Below are positions 50,442-61,063 of a stretch of DNA of 64,000 nt, piece by piece. How positions within the stretch are numbered: the first letter of the stretch is position 1; every line of letters starts with the position of its first letter. The position numbers and the translations under genes are program-made. The stretch spans positions 62,001 to 126,000 of the forward strand of contig JACJXZ010000001.1 in the NCBI GenBank assembly GCA_020636375.1, written 5' to 3'. This DNA comes from Lewinellaceae bacterium. Its GTDB lineage: Bacteria > Bacteroidota > Bacteroidia > Chitinophagales > Saprospiraceae. The notes beneath the pieces are model-generated. The model was not told the DNA's origin, did not search any database, and saw only the letters and a program-made list of their open reading frames with translations.

Positions 50442-52805
50442 ATGAAAAAATCATTTTCCTTTCTCTTTGTCCTCTTTATCGCTGTCCCGGCATTCGCCCA
50501 AAACAACCCCGGCGCCGGCCACGCCAACAAATTCGAACAGCTCGGCACCATCCTGCCGCCGCCCAACGACTACCGCGCCTGGGACGGCGCCCCCGGCCCC
50601 GAATACTGGCAGCAGCGCTGCGATTACGACATCGAATGCACCCTCAATACCAAAGCGCAGCGCCTGGACGGCACCGAGCTCGTTACCTATTATAACCAGT
50701 CGCCCCAAACCCTGCGCTACCTCTGGCTGCAGCTGGACGAAAACCAACACTCCCCGGAAAACGACAACCAGTACTTCGACCCCTCCGGCATCAAGCCGGT
50801 GATGAGCGAAAAGGACCTGCGTACCCTGGAGCCGGCAAAGGAAAAAGAAAAGTTCGGCCACAAGATCGAAGCCATCACCGACGCCAACGGCAAGCCCCTC
50901 CGATACATGATCAACCAGACCGTAATGCGGGTGGAATTGCCCGAGCCGCTGAAACCCGGCATGTCTTTCAGCTTCCGCATAGACTGGCACTATTATCTCG
51001 TCGACCGCCTGAAGATGATGGAACTGATGGGAGAGGGCGGCCGGGCCGCCAGCCTGCCCCGCGGCGGCTACGAATACTTTCCCGAAGATGGCAACTACCT
51101 CTATACCATCACCCAGTGGTATCCCCGCCTCTGCCTGTACAGCGACTTCAGGGGCTGGCAGACCAACCAGTTCACCGGCCGGGGCGAATTTGCCCTTACC
51201 TTCGGCAATTTCGTGGTGAAAATGACCGTGCCCGCCGACCACCTGGTGGGCTCCACCGGCGAATGCCTCAACTATTCTGCCGTGCTTACCCCTTCCCAAC
51301 TGGAGCGCTGGAAGAAAGCCCAAACTGCCGAGGCGCCGCTGGAAATAGTCACCCTGGACGAGGCCAGGAAAAACGAAAAGGCCAAGCCGGCCAAAGAAAC
51401 AAAGACCTGGATTTTTAAGGCCGACAACGTGCGCGACTTCGCCTGGACGGCCAGCCGCAAGTTCGTCTGGGACGCCTTGCCCCACATCACCGAGGCCGGC
51501 AAGCGGGTGATGTGCATGAGCTACTACGGCAAAGAGGCCTACCCGATCTACAGCCGCTATTCTACCCGCGCCGTGGCGCATACCCTGAAGGTATACTCCA
51601 ACTACAGCATTCCCTATCCGTACCCGGTAGCTATCTCCGTCGAAGCCGCCAACGGCATGGAATACCCCATGATTTGCTTCAACCCCGGCCGGGCGGAAGC
51701 GGACGGCACCTACACGGAAATGGCCAAACACCAGGCCATCTCGGTCATCATCCACGAAGTAGGCCACAACTACTTCCCCATGATCATCAACAGCGACGAG
51801 CGCCAGTGGGCCTGGTTCGACGAGGGCATCAACAGCTTCGTGCAGTTCCTCGCCGAGCGGGAGTTCGACAACGACTACCAGCCCTGGTCCGGCCCGGCAC
51901 ACCTCATCACCGACTACATGGCCCTGCCCAAAGAGGCCCTGGAGCCCATCATGACCAACAGCGAGAATATCCTCGATTATTTTTCCAACGCCTACAAAAA
52001 GCCGGCCACCGCCCTCAACATCCTGCGCGAGACCATCCTCGGCAGGGAACTCTTCGATTACGCTTTCCGCGAGTACTGCCGCCGCTGGGCGTTCAAACAC
52101 CCCACGCCCGCCGACTTCTTCCGAACCATGGAGGACGCCAGCGGGGTGGACCTCGACTGGTTCTGGCGCGGCTGGTTCTACACTACCGACGCGGTGGACA
52201 TCAGCCTGGACAGCATCAACTGGTATAAGGTGGACCTGGAGAACGACCCGAAGAAGCAAGACTTCACGGCTACTATCCAGAAATACGAAAAACCTTTTGA
52301 GGACATCTCCAAAATCCGCAACCGGGAGGAGGGCCGGCAATCCGAGGTCGACAAAGACCCCGCCCTGCGCGACTTCTACACCGGTTACGAACCCTGGAAT
52401 ACCGAGGATTCCCTGGTGCAGTTGCCGCTGAAACTCTACGAGGAAACCTATTCCGAAAAGGAGAAAAAGGAGCTGTTTTCTGATAAAAACTACTACGAGC
52501 TTCACTTCAGCAACAAAGGCGGCCTGGTCATGCCCGTTATCCTGGAATGGACGTTCGAGGACGGCAGCACCGAGGTCGAGCGCGTGCCGGTGCAGGTGTG
52601 GCGCCACAACGAGAAGAAGTTCTCCAAGGTATTCGTCAAGGACAAGGTAGTCACCGCTATCCGCCTCGACCCCTACCGCGAAACCGCCGACATCGACGAG
52701 AGCAACAACAATTGGCCGGTGCGGCAGGTGCCGAGCCGCTTCCAGGTGTTCAAAGCGCACAAGGAGGGGAAGATGACGAACCCGATGCAGAAGGCGAGGC
52801 CATGA
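50442..52805 (+). CDS. M1-family zinc metallopeptidase, exported
   Basis: 787 residues. Signal peptide (MKKSFSFLFVLFIAVPAFAQ). N-terminal M1 beta domain, then the gluzincin motif IIHEVGHNYFP (about residues 436-446), with the third ligand Glu in WFDEGINSFVQF. The GAMEN-like substrate loop appears as VEAANGMEYPMI. The C-terminal beta domain (DESNNNWPV) resembles other Bacteroidota M1 proteins. A periplasmic or secreted aminopeptidase-type enzyme; it lacks a T9SS sorting domain. Monocistronic, ending at the terminator at 52852-52890. Confidence 0.93.
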   Translation: MKKSFSFLFVLFIAVPAFAQNNPGAGHANKFEQLGTILPPPNDYRAWDGAPGPEYWQQRCDYDIECTLNTKAQRLDGTELVTYYNQSPQTLRYLWLQLDENQHSPENDNQYFDPSGIKPVMSEKDLRTLEPAKEKEKFGHKIEAITDANGKPLRYMINQTVMRVELPEPLKPGMSFSFRIDWHYYLVDRLKMMELMGEGGRAASLPRGGYEYFPEDGNYLYTITQWYPRLCLYSDFRGWQTNQFTGRGEFALTFGNFVVKMTVPADHLVGSTGECLNYSAVLTPSQLERWKKAQTAEAPLEIVTLDEARKNEKAKPAKETKTWIFKADNVRDFAWTASRKFVWDALPHITEAGKRVMCMSYYGKEAYPIYSRYSTRAVAHTLKVYSNYSIPYPYPVAISVEAANGMEYPMICFNPGRAEADGTYTEMAKHQAISVIIHEVGHNYFPMIINSDERQWAWFDEGINSFVQFLAEREFDNDYQPWSGPAHLITDYMALPKEALEPIMTNSENILDYFSNAYKKPATALNILRETILGRELFDYAFREYCRRWAFKHPTPADFFRTMEDASGVDLDWFWRGWFYTTDAVDISLDSINWYKVDLENDPKKQDFTATIQKYEKPFEDISKIRNREEGRQSEVDKDPALRDFYTGYEPWNTEDSLVQLPLKLYEETYSEKEKKELFSDKNYYELHFSNKGGLVMPVILEWTFEDGSTEVERVPVQVWRHNEKKFSKVFVKDKVVTAIRLDPYRETADIDESNNNWPVRQVPSRFQVFKAHKEGKMTNPMQKARP

Positions 52806-52851
52806 GAGGATATGCGAGCGATCAGGATGATCGCCGCACGTGCGGCTTTTG

Positions 52852-52890
52852 AAAAAACAGCCTGCTCCCCAGAGGTTCCGGCTGTTTTTT
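52852..52890. terminator. Bidirectional terminator between M1 peptidase and dnaA
   Basis: GAAAAAACAGCC pairs with GGCTGTTTTTTC. It serves the two convergent genes. Confidence 0.85.
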
Positions 52891-52899
52891 CAAAACAAC

Positions 52900-54332
52900 T
52901 CACTGATCGTGCAGGCTCATCTTGATCTTCTTCTCCAGCTCTGAGACCGTATCTTTGAAGATCGCATCCGTCTCCATCAGGTCCTGTACCGTCTTGCAGG
53001 AGTAGATGACCGTGCTGTGGTCGCGCCCGCCGAAGTTTTCGCCGATGGCTTTGAGGGATTTGTCGGTCAGGTTCTTGGCCAGGTACATGGAAAGTTGGCG
53101 GGCGATAACCACCTGCCGCTTGCGGGTCTTGCCCTGTAGTTTTTCCACCCCCAGGTCGAAGTGTTCGGCCACCAGTTTCTGGATGTAATCGACGGTAATC
53201 TCCTTGTTGATCTGCTTGACGAAGTTGCGGATCACGCGCTTGGCCAGCTCCATGTCGATCTCCTGCTGGTTGAGGGACGACTGGGCCACAAGGGAGACCA
53301 GCACCCCTTCCAGCTCGCGGATATTATTCTGGATGTTGTAGCAGATGAACTCGGTGACGTTCTGGGGATTTCGATCCCTTCCTGGTTCATCTTGGCTTCC
53401 AGGATGGCGATGCGCGTTTCCAGGTCGGGCGCCGCAGGTTTAAACGACATACCCCACTTGAAGCGGGAGATGAGGCGTTCCTCCATGCCGTCGAGATCCT
53501 TGGGGGGGCGGTCGGAGGTGAGGATGATCTGCTTGCCGTTCTGGTGCAGCTGGTTGAAGATGTGGAAGAAGATCTCCTGGGTCTTCTGCTTGTTGGCCAG
53601 GAACTGGATATCGTCGACGATCAGCACGTCGATGAGCTGGTAGAAGTTGACGAAGTCGTTGACGGCGTTATTTTTGATGGACTGGATGATCTGGTTGGTA
53701 AATTTTTCGGAAGAGACGTACAGCACCGTCTTGCCGGGGAAGCGTTGAAGCACGTCGTTGCCGATGGCGTGCGCCAGGTGGGTCTTGCCCAGGCCCACAT
53801 CGCCGAAGATGACCAGCGGGTTGAAGGACGTGCCCCCCGGTTTCTTGGCGATGGCCATGCCGGCCGAGCGGGCCAGGCGGTTGCAGTCGCCTTCGATATA
53901 ATTCTCAAAAAGATAGTTCGGGTTGATCTGCGGGTCGATCTTGATCTTTTTAATGCCCGGGATGACGAAGGGGTTTTTGATGGCCTGGGTGTCGATCATG
54001 CCCGGCGCTATGCCCTCGCGGGCAGCTTTGGCATTGCCGTTGGCCTTTGGGGCGTAACCGCCGCCGCCGCCGTTGCTTTGGCTCATGAGGATCTGATACT
54101 CCAGGCGCCCGCGGTCTCCCAGCTCCCGGCGGATGGTCGTCTTCAGCAGGTTGACATAATGCTCCTCCAGCCATTCGTAAAAGAACTTGTTCGGGACCTG
54201 AATGGTCAATGCATTGTTATCCAGGCGGACTGGTTTGATGGGTTCGAACCACGTCTTGAAACTTTGTTGGTTTACGTTCTTGCGAATCGCCTGAAGACAG
54301 TTATCCCAGACTGAAGCATGATCTCTTGTCAT
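52900..54332 (-). CDS. dnaA: Chromosomal replication initiator DnaA (one-base frameshift)
   Basis: Domain I (WDNCLQAIRKNVNQQSFKTW), a linker, AAA+ with Walker A GDVGLGKTHLAHAIG and Walker B VDVLIVDDIQFLANK, sensor 1 LTSDRPPKDLDG, and domain IV with the signature GGRDHSTVIYSCKTV. The reading frame shifts after AKMNQEGIEIP: a run of four G (plus strand, 53364-53367) should be five to continue as QNVTEFICYN...IRELEGVLVSL. The C-terminal part is then open to 52900. As dnaA is essential and no other copy is seen here, this is more likely a sequence error in a homopolymer than a real mutation. Confidence 0.93.
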
Positions 54333-54775
54333 CGCCAGTTATAATGCTGTAGTTAACAAATAAGTGTGTGTTGGACTAAAAAAGCCTAGAGTATCAGCAA
54401 GTTAGGTTCATAAGGCTGCGTTCGGCGGATTGCATGTTTTGCCCAAAAGCCGCTATTACGCATGTGGTTTTGTCCCGTGCCCTTCATTATAGCGGAGGAA
54501 TACAAAGTTGGGAAAAATAATCTAAACATAAAACCGATGTTGAAAAGTTTTGGCATTTTTTTGGAGGCCGGCCGTGTAAATACAATACCCTGCCCGTTGC
54601 GCCCAACCCGGAGAAGATTGCCGCCATGAACATCGGCGGCCAACTTATTCTTCCCGGAATGTGGATAACAAGCTACCCGTTGTGGATATCTGGCTTAACC
54701 TGTTGGTTTCCAGGCCTCCCGGTTTTTGTCCCCGCCAACCGGAAAAATTATAGAAATGTTAATCCCCGCCGCATC
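54333..54775. other. Region upstream of dnaA with two DnaA-box-like sites
   Basis: TGTGGATAA at 54660-54668 (perfect box on the minus strand) and TGTGGATAT at 54681-54689. Only two boxes and no obvious AT-rich unwinding repeat, so an origin here is not supported. It more likely holds the dnaA promoter and autoregulatory sites. No gene seen. Confidence 0.35.
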
Positions 54776-54819
54776 CGCGCCAAAGCCCGGCTGGATTTGC
54801 TGATTTCCACCAATCCAGA

Positions 54820-55807
54820 AACATTTTGCCAAGATACAGGAGATCGAGGCGCTGCTCCGCCAGAACCTTGCCAGGCTCGAAGAATACGAAACCCTCTCTG
54901 ATCAGTTCAACATTGTTGCTCCGGCTGAAGGGATGGTGATCTACGCCCGCAGCTGGAGCGGCAAGAAAGAGCCGGGGTCGCGCGTCACCGCCTGGAATCC
55001 GGTAGTGGCGGAACTGCCCGACCTCACCGACATGACCTCCCAGGCGTATGTCAACGAGGTGGACATCAGCAAGGTGCGGGAAGGGCTGGCCCTGGAGGGC
55101 GTCAGCGCCAATAAACTCCGTTCTTTCCTCACCGCGCTGGGCATCCTCTTCGGCGTCGCCGCCGTCATTGCCATGCTGGCCATCGGCAGCGGCGCCAAAC
55201 AGTCCATCCTGGAGCAATTGAAACTGATCGGCTCAGCCCCGAGGTCGTCATCCCGCTGAGCGTGGTCCGGGGCAGCCGGCTGGAGGAGCTGCGTTGTGTC
55301 GGCGTGACCGACGCCTACTTCCGGCTCAACGCCCTGAACCTCTCTGCCGGCGCCACTAGAACTCAATGCCATGAACGCCGACGCCAGCGTTGCGGAAAAC
55401 CAACTCAACCTGCAGGCCAGCGCCGAGCGCCTGCGCAACTTCCTGGGCATCCAGCGCGCTGTTTACTTTCAGCTCACCTCGCCGGGCGAGCTGCCGGGTT
55501 TTGAGGTCGATGCCGAACGGACCCTGCAGTATGCCCGCGCCCACCGCAGCGAAACCATCGCTTTGGCCTGCAGCGCAATCAGGTCGGCCTCGCACGGCTC
55601 TACATGACGAGAAAGCGATACCGCATCGGCAAAATACTGGTCACCGACCCCAATATCGCGATCAGCGAAGAGGCTAATGCGCGCCGGGCTTATATTTCCG
55701 CCCTGCGCACCTTCTGGCTGGCTTACTATGACCTGCGGCGGCTGGCCCTCTACGATTTTGAGCAGGGGCAGCCGTTGCTGGAGCGGCCCGAAGTGGGCAG
55801 GCGTTAG
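54820..55807 (+). pseudogene. Collapsed HlyD-MacB-TolC efflux operon
   Basis: Three pieces of three different proteins follow in one orientation. The first is the coiled coil and lipoyl start of a periplasmic adaptor (EIEALLRQNLARLEEYETLS, GMVIYARSW, VAELPDLTDM, YVNEVDISKVREG). It joins in frame to the N-terminus of a MacB-type FtsX permease (ALEGVSANKLRSFLTALGIL then FGVAAVIAMLAIGSG), which breaks at about 55250. From 55365 comes the C-terminal part of a TolC-like outer-membrane protein (ASAERLRNFLGIQRAVYFQL, IAISEEANARRAYISALRTF) with one further shift near 55600. Internal deletions must have shortened an operon of about 5 kb to 1 kb. Not functional. Confidence 0.75.
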
Positions 55808-57213
55808 CAGGCCTCTAATTGGTGAAGCAGCCAGTCCCGGTTATCGATCGCCTGCTTTTCCTTGATCTTCAGGGCCAGGTTGCCGTAATTCTCCGGCAAA
55901 CGGCGAAGCAGGGCAGACAGGAAACTGACAAAGTTGACGTAAGGCTCTTTTACCTTGGTGGAAATCGACCGGTTGCGGCGCAGGAATACCCGAAATGCGT
56001 TGAGCAGGTATTCCAGGCTCGACCACTGCTCCTGCTCATAGTATATCTTAGCCATCAGCACCTTGCTGCACAAATTGTAATGAATATCGCTGAACGCCAC
56101 CTGCCGGAGCTGGAGAAGGGCTTCCTCGTATTTTTTCTGAGCAAAAAAGATCTCCGCCAGGTTATAGTGCAGCGCGTCCTCCTTCTTGTTTTTGGGCAGA
56201 TAGGAGGCGTAATCCCTGGCGAATTGTTCCACCCATTCGTATTTCTTCAGGTTGAGCCCCAGCCTCACCATATTCTTATAGGTCCACGGAGACAGGGTTT
56301 CATTGTCCAGCAGGGTGCCCTCGGCGACCCCGTGGCTGTAAAGGCCGAATAGGTCCATGGCGTATTGCCTTTCTCCGCTGCGGATCTTTCCTATGCAAAA
56401 ATTGATGGCGTAGTACAGGAGTATCCGGGATTCCTCCTGCCCCAGCCGGCCGTTGTTCTGCCTTAAAAGCGAGACGTACCGGTAGAATGGCTCCGCCCCT
56501 CCGCTTTCGTCTGTCAGCATCAGATAAAGTTGGTAATACAACAGGAGGAGTGGATGGCCCGTGAAGTCTTTCGTTTCGAGATATTCCTGTAACGCTGCGG
56601 TAAAGGTGAAGCGGTAATCCTGAGGAATGAGCTGCCGCCGGTTGATCATTTCACAAAGGTAGCGGAGCTTCAGGAGCGCAAAATGTTCGTCCAGCGCGTC
56701 GGAGGCCGTTTGAAGGGCCGGGTCGTACCGGCGCTGTTTAAGGTTGGCGAAATATTGTTCCTCCAGGCTTTCCAGCTTATAGCGGTAATGGTAATATTCA
56801 GAGCTCATCGGAGCTTTTTCTATAGCTTTTTCCACAGCCCTGCATGCCTGGCGGTAGTGCTTATCCAGCTTCAGCTGCAGCAACTCCTGTGCCTTCAGGC
56901 TTTCCAGCAGGGCATTGTCTCTTTCCAGCCGCTGCCACACCAGCCAGTTCTCCGCCAGCTTCAGCAATTGGCTCGCCAGCTGGTTGAGGTGCTGGTATTT
57001 GAAGCCCGCGCCGGGAAACAGCCGGGCGTATATCGCCTCCCGCTCCAGGCTTTCCTCTTCGAAGCCTTCCTGCCAGGCGGCATGCAGGTACTGCAGCAGG
57101 AGCACGGCCTCCGGATTGGTGTTGTGGTAAGGGCTCTGCACAAAAACCTCCAGGCTCCGCCATTGGTGCCCGTCGAGTTTAGCCAGCAATTCGAGCAGTT
57201 TACTCTTTTTCAT
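55804..57213 (-). CDS. Helical-repeat hypothetical protein
   Basis: 469 residues from 57213 (MKKSKLLELLAKLDGHQWRS, LEVFVQSPYHNTN). Saprospiria and relatives carry many proteins with this N-terminus and a TPR-like solenoid (for example LAEIFFAQKKYEEALLQLRQ). No enzymatic motif or export signal. Function unknown. It overlaps the end of the efflux remnant by four bases on the other strand. Confidence 0.75.
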   Translation of the reverse strand: MKKSKLLELLAKLDGHQWRSLEVFVQSPYHNTNPEAVLLLQYLHAAWQEGFEEESLEREAIYARLFPGAGFKYQHLNQLASQLLKLAENWLVWQRLERDNALLESLKAQELLQLKLDKHYRQACRAVEKAIEKAPMSSEYYHYRYKLESLEEQYFANLKQRRYDPALQTASDALDEHFALLKLRYLCEMINRRQLIPQDYRFTFTAALQEYLETKDFTGHPLLLLYYQLYLMLTDESGGAEPFYRYVSLLRQNNGRLGQEESRILLYYAINFCIGKIRSGERQYAMDLFGLYSHGVAEGTLLDNETLSPWTYKNMVRLGLNLKKYEWVEQFARDYASYLPKNKKEDALHYNLAEIFFAQKKYEEALLQLRQVAFSDIHYNLCSKVLMAKIYYEQEQWSSLEYLLNAFRVFLRRNRSISTKVKEPYVNFVSFLSALLRRLPENYGNLALKIKEKQAIDNRDWLLHQLEAC

Positions 57214-57436
57214 GTAGATGGACTGGTTGTTGTTTCGGTGTTCAACACAGCAGGGAAACAATAGTTTTTGCGCCGCGCAATATTTTTCAATTAGCTGTAT
57301 AATTATAAAATTTTGATTATCAGTTTTTTAATTTTTAGAAAAGATAAAATCCTCCAAAATAAACGCGCAAAAATGTTGTTGTAGCGCCAATGCATTGCGC
57401 TTACTTTTGTACCGTGACCGTAACAAAAAAGAAGCA

Positions 57437-58271
57437 ATGCAAAAGAAACCCTGGATAATAATACTATTGTTATGGGCTAACGCGCTCGCTGCCCAGATCT
57501 ATCCCGGAGATGCCAACCGCAGTGGCCGGGTAGACCAGCAAGATATGCTCTACATCGGTTATGCCTACGGCAGCTTCGGCCCGGCGAGGGTTATTGCCGG
57601 CACTGAATTTGCCTCCATGCCCATTGCCCTGGATTGGGCTGAATCGTTCCCCGACGGCACCGGATATGCTTACGCGGATGCCAACGGAGACGGCCTGGTC
57701 AGCATCACCGACATGCTTACCGTGGTCTCGAACTACGGCCTGGAGCACTCGCCCCCGGTAGAACCGGTATACCCGGTGGCCTTTCCCGGCATTGACCCGC
57801 TATGGCATCGACGGCACCAGCGCTGCCGGGCAGGTGGGGATTCTATCCCTCATCATCGAAGACGACCTGATCGCATTCATGCAGGGAGACAGCACCGAAA
57901 TAACCCTCAGGTTCAGCAGCATCATGCTGGCTGACGAAAGCCTGAGCCTCCAGCCCGTAAACGGCGACAGCCTGGTACTTACCGTGTACAATCCCGGTTA
58001 CCTGCTCTCCAGCCAAAGAGAGGAGCGCCGGCAGGCCTTCCGCTGTTTCCCGAATCCGGTGCAGGATGGCCGGCTGAACCTGACCGCTCCATACCCCATG
58101 CAGGAAGCCAGGATTTACAACATGCTGGGGCGGGAAGTGTACCGGTTGCGCTCCCCCGGCACCCGCAACTGGGCCTTCCGCCTGCCGGGTGGCTGGCCGC
58201 CGGCGTATTACCTCCTTCCGGTATACTCCGAGGGCGGGCGCGTCAACAAACAACTCCTCTTTATTCCATAA
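57437..58271 (+). pseudogene. Exported dockerin-like T9SS protein, frameshifted
   Basis: Start at 57437 (MQKKPWIIILLLWANALAAQ, a signal peptide). Two dockerin-type Ca2+-binding repeats follow (YPGDANRSGRVDQQDMLYIG and YADANGDGLVSITDMLTVVS). The frame shifts near 57800 (FPGIDP to RYGIDGTSAAGQVG), and the second frame ends in a T9SS sorting domain (FRCFPNPVQDGRLNLTAPYP ... NKQLLFIP). One base change would join them. Very short for this kind of protein, so material may also have been lost between. Confidence 0.7.
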
Positions 58272-58289
58272 CCTTTAAATCACCTGATC

Positions 58290-59937
58290 ATGAGACAACG
58301 GCGCATTCTTTTTTTCCTTCGAATATGAATTCAATGGACAGAACCCCATTTTCGGGCTCGTTTCGGTGACTGACTTCTGCACAGGAGAAGTGATAACGGA
58401 AACCGCTGCTTTCCTGGAAAATTTTCCGGCGACGGAGGGCATGAAGTTGACCGTCTGCAGCGATGCAGATCCCCCAAATCCTCCCGCCAACTGCCAGGCT
58501 TACTTCCAGTACCAGCAGGCCACCGTCGACCCCTACATCATTAAGTTCTTTGACGTATCGAGCACGGCTGCCCTGGTTGAATCCTGGTTTTGGGATTTCG
58601 GAGACGGCGCCACCAGCACCATGGCTGACCCTTCCCACCTGTACGAAACGGCCGGCGATTACCTGGTCACCCTGGCTATACAGGCCGATACCTGTGAAAG
58701 CACCTACACCAGCCTGGTCCAGATACGGGATACCATTGCCTGCGATTGCAACGGCATCTTCAGCCCGGTTTGCGTGACGTTGCCTTCCGGAGAAGTGCTC
58801 TATTTCCTGAACGAATGTTTTGCGCAGTGCGACGGGTATACAGCCGATCAGTATGATATTTGCGGCATCAACTGCGATTACGATTTTGATGCCGTTCAAA
58901 CCAGCGTGCCGGGGCTGGTACAGTTCCGGGACAAAACCAGGGTGGTGGGTACCGAAATTACGGAATGGTTCTGGGATTTCGGGGACGGCGGCAGTAGCTT
59001 CCAGCAGAATCCGCTCTACCCCTTCCGCAACGGAGGGATGTACGATGTGGGCCTGCGCATCCTGACCACCGGTGGCTGCGCCGGCACCTTGTATCAACCC
59101 GTCTTTGCCAGCGGGGGTAACAACCAGGAAGTATGCCAGGCAATGTTCTACCTGGAGCAGGATGAGGGCGATCCGCTTTCTTTTACATTTGAAGACCTGT
59201 CGTTCGCCAGTACCGATTCCTGGTTATGGGACTTTGGCGACGGAAACAGCAGTACGGAACAAAATCCTACGCACGCTTATGCGCAACCGGGAGAATACCT
59301 CGTTTCACTGACCGCATTCGACGGCAGCTGCAGCAGCACCATGTATATGAATATCCCGGTGGATGTCAATATCCGCTACGGCCAGGACTGCCGGGCGCTC
59401 TTCCTGCCGGTTCAAACCGGCGGCCTGTCCTATGCCTTCCTTGACCAATCCTTCATTCCGGAGGCCACCTACGAGTGGCGCCTCGGAGACGGCGCCACCA
59501 GCACGGCGAAGTCGCCCAATCATATATATACCGCCCCGGGAACCTACGATGTGTCCCTTTCCCTGACGACGGAGGGCGGCTGCAACTCCACTTTCTCTGT
59601 CACCGTCGACCCGGCTTCGGGCACGTTCACCGGTTATCCGCCCTTTTCGGTCGTATCCGGCACGGCGCAGGCGCCGGCGGAGAGAGCCGGCGGGCTGAAG
59701 GCTTATCCCAATCCGGCAGGAGCCGAGGTGACGCTCTCCCTCGATGTGTGGCAGGCGGGGCGGTACAACCTGGCGCTGCGTCACGCCAACGGCCAGGCCC
59801 TGCGGCAACTGTCCTTCGACCTGTCCCCGGGACAACAACAAATACCCATTAGCCTGGCAGGCATGCCATCCGGCCTGATATTCCTGCAGGTGCAGGGAGA
59901 CAATTGGGTGGAAACCCTGCGGATCATCCGGCAGTAA
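58290..59937 (+). pseudogene. PKD-domain T9SS protein, 5' part lost
   Basis: A start codon at 58290 gives only MRQRRILFFLRI before a stop. In another frame from about 58311 the sequence is open to 59937: FEYEFNGQNPIFGLVSVTDF, then several PKD domains (SWFWDFGDGATSTMADPSHL, EWFWDFGDGGSSFQQNPLYP, SWLWDFGDGNSSTEQNPTHA), and a C-terminal T9SS sorting domain (LKAYPNPAGAEVTLSLDVWQ). Apparently a deletion removed most of the N-terminal half, leaving the signal peptide start. If translation restarts at 58366 the product lacks a signal peptide. Confidence 0.7.
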
Positions 59938-59953
59938 CCCGGGAAGCCGGAAA

Positions 59954-59972
59954 CTAGTGCGCGAGGCACTAG
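59954..59972. repeat. CTAGTGCGCGAGGCACTAG palindrome
   Basis: A lone 19-bp palindrome identical in type to the ends of the CTAG hairpin elements. Possibly a scar left by one. Confidence 0.45.
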
Positions 59973-60003
59973 GTAAAATAAGCAATCACCCGAATTGGAT
60001 AAG

Positions 60004-60036
60004 AGCCCGCACGTGTACAATCGTGTGGGCTTTTTC
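60004..60036 (+). terminator. Rho-independent terminator
   Basis: GCCCGCACG pairs with CGTGTGGGC, followed by TTTTT. It lies downstream of the PKD protein and 34 bp before the next start. Confidence 0.75.
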
Positions 60037-60069
60037 CTTATATTCGCAACGAAACCAAATAAAGCTGAA

Positions 60070-60957
60070 ATGAAAAATATAACAGTTATCGGCGCCGGCA
60101 CTATGGGCAACGGCATCGCTCACGTATTTGCCATGAACGGCTACCAGGTAGCCCTCGCCGACATCTCTCGGGAAGCCCTCGACAAGGGCCTGGCAACCAT
60201 CGAAAAGAACCTCGCCCGCATGGTGGCCAAAGAGAAGATCAGCCAGGAAGAACAGGATGCCACCCTCCAGCGCATCAGCACTTTTACGGACATGGCAAAG
60301 GCCGTAAAGGAAGCGCATCTGGCAGTGGAAGCCGCCACCGAAAACGTCGGGCTTAAGCTGGAGATCTTTCGGGAACTGGACCGGCACGCTCCCGCCAATG
60401 CTATCCTGGCGACCAATACCTCCAGTATCTCCATCACGAAAATCGCCGCTGCCACCCAACGGCCTGCCCAGGTCATCGGCATGCACTTCATGAACCCCGT
60501 GCCCATCATGAAACTGGTCGAAGTGATCCGTGGCTACGCTACTTCCGATGCGACGGCCGGCACGGTAATGGATCTGTCGAAGAAACTGAGCAAAGTGCCG
60601 GTCGAAGTAAACGATTATCCGGGCTTTGTTTCCAACCGCATCCTCATGCCGATGATCAACGAGGCCATCTACTCGCTCTTTGAAGGTGTCGCCGGCGTGG
60701 AAGAGATCGATACCGTGATGAAACTCGGCATGGCCCACCCGATGGGCCCCCTGCAACTGGCCGACTTCATCGGGCTGGATGTTTGCCTGTCTATCCTGAA
60801 CGTCCTTTACCATGGTTTCGGCAACCCCAAGTACGCCCCCTGCCCGTTGCTGGTGAACATGGTGGCAGCAGGCAACCTGGGGGCCAAGTCCGGCGAGGGC
60901 TTCTACAATTACAGGCACGGCGGCAGGGAACTGATCGTGGCGGATGCGTTCAAATGA
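60070..60957 (+). CDS. 3-hydroxyacyl-CoA (3-hydroxybutyryl-CoA) dehydrogenase
   Basis: 295 residues from 60070 (MKNITVIGAGTMGNGIAHVF). Rossmann NAD motif GAGTMGNGIAH, catalytic His in VIGMHFMNPVPIMKLVE, and the C-terminal helical domain (DYPGFVSNRILMPMINEAIY, LADFIGLDVCLSILNVLY). It oxidises 3-hydroxyacyl-CoA with NAD+ in beta-oxidation or butanoate metabolism. Single-domain length typical of the stand-alone enzyme. An upstream in-frame ATG runs through the terminator and is not used. Monocistronic. Confidence 0.93.
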   Translation: MKNITVIGAGTMGNGIAHVFAMNGYQVALADISREALDKGLATIEKNLARMVAKEKISQEEQDATLQRISTFTDMAKAVKEAHLAVEAATENVGLKLEIFRELDRHAPANAILATNTSSISITKIAAATQRPAQVIGMHFMNPVPIMKLVEVIRGYATSDATAGTVMDLSKKLSKVPVEVNDYPGFVSNRILMPMINEAIYSLFEGVAGVEEIDTVMKLGMAHPMGPLQLADFIGLDVCLSILNVLYHGFGNPKYAPCPLLVNMVAAGNLGAKSGEGFYNYRHGGRELIVADAFK

Positions 60958-60996
60958 ACCCAGGCGGGTATTTTTAAAACAAAATATTTTTAAATC

Positions 60997-61027
60997 TTGA
61001 CTTTAAAACAATTTATTTTTATTTTTG
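60997..61027 (+). promoter_or_regulatory. Promoter of the glucosaminidase gene
   Basis: TTG (60997-60999), a 20-nt spacer and TATTTTTG (61020-61027) match the Bacteroidota vegetative promoter. The predicted start is about 61033. A hairpin GCTCAACCT/AGGTTGAGC (61027-61063) ends directly before the ATG. Confidence 0.6.
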
Positions 61028-61063
61028 CTCAACCTGATTTTTCCACAACACAAAAGGTTGAGC

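Noticed and set aside
50451..52760. Open frame of 769 codons antisense to the M1 peptidase
   Set aside because: It mirrors the GC-rich third-position pattern of the peptidase and has no domain, signal or start context; the sense protein has a complete gluzincin site.
54660..54689. oriC next to dnaA
   Set aside because: Only two DnaA-like boxes, no AT-rich repeat cluster, and the neighbouring DNA is a pseudogene; chromosomal origins in this phylum often lie away from dnaA.
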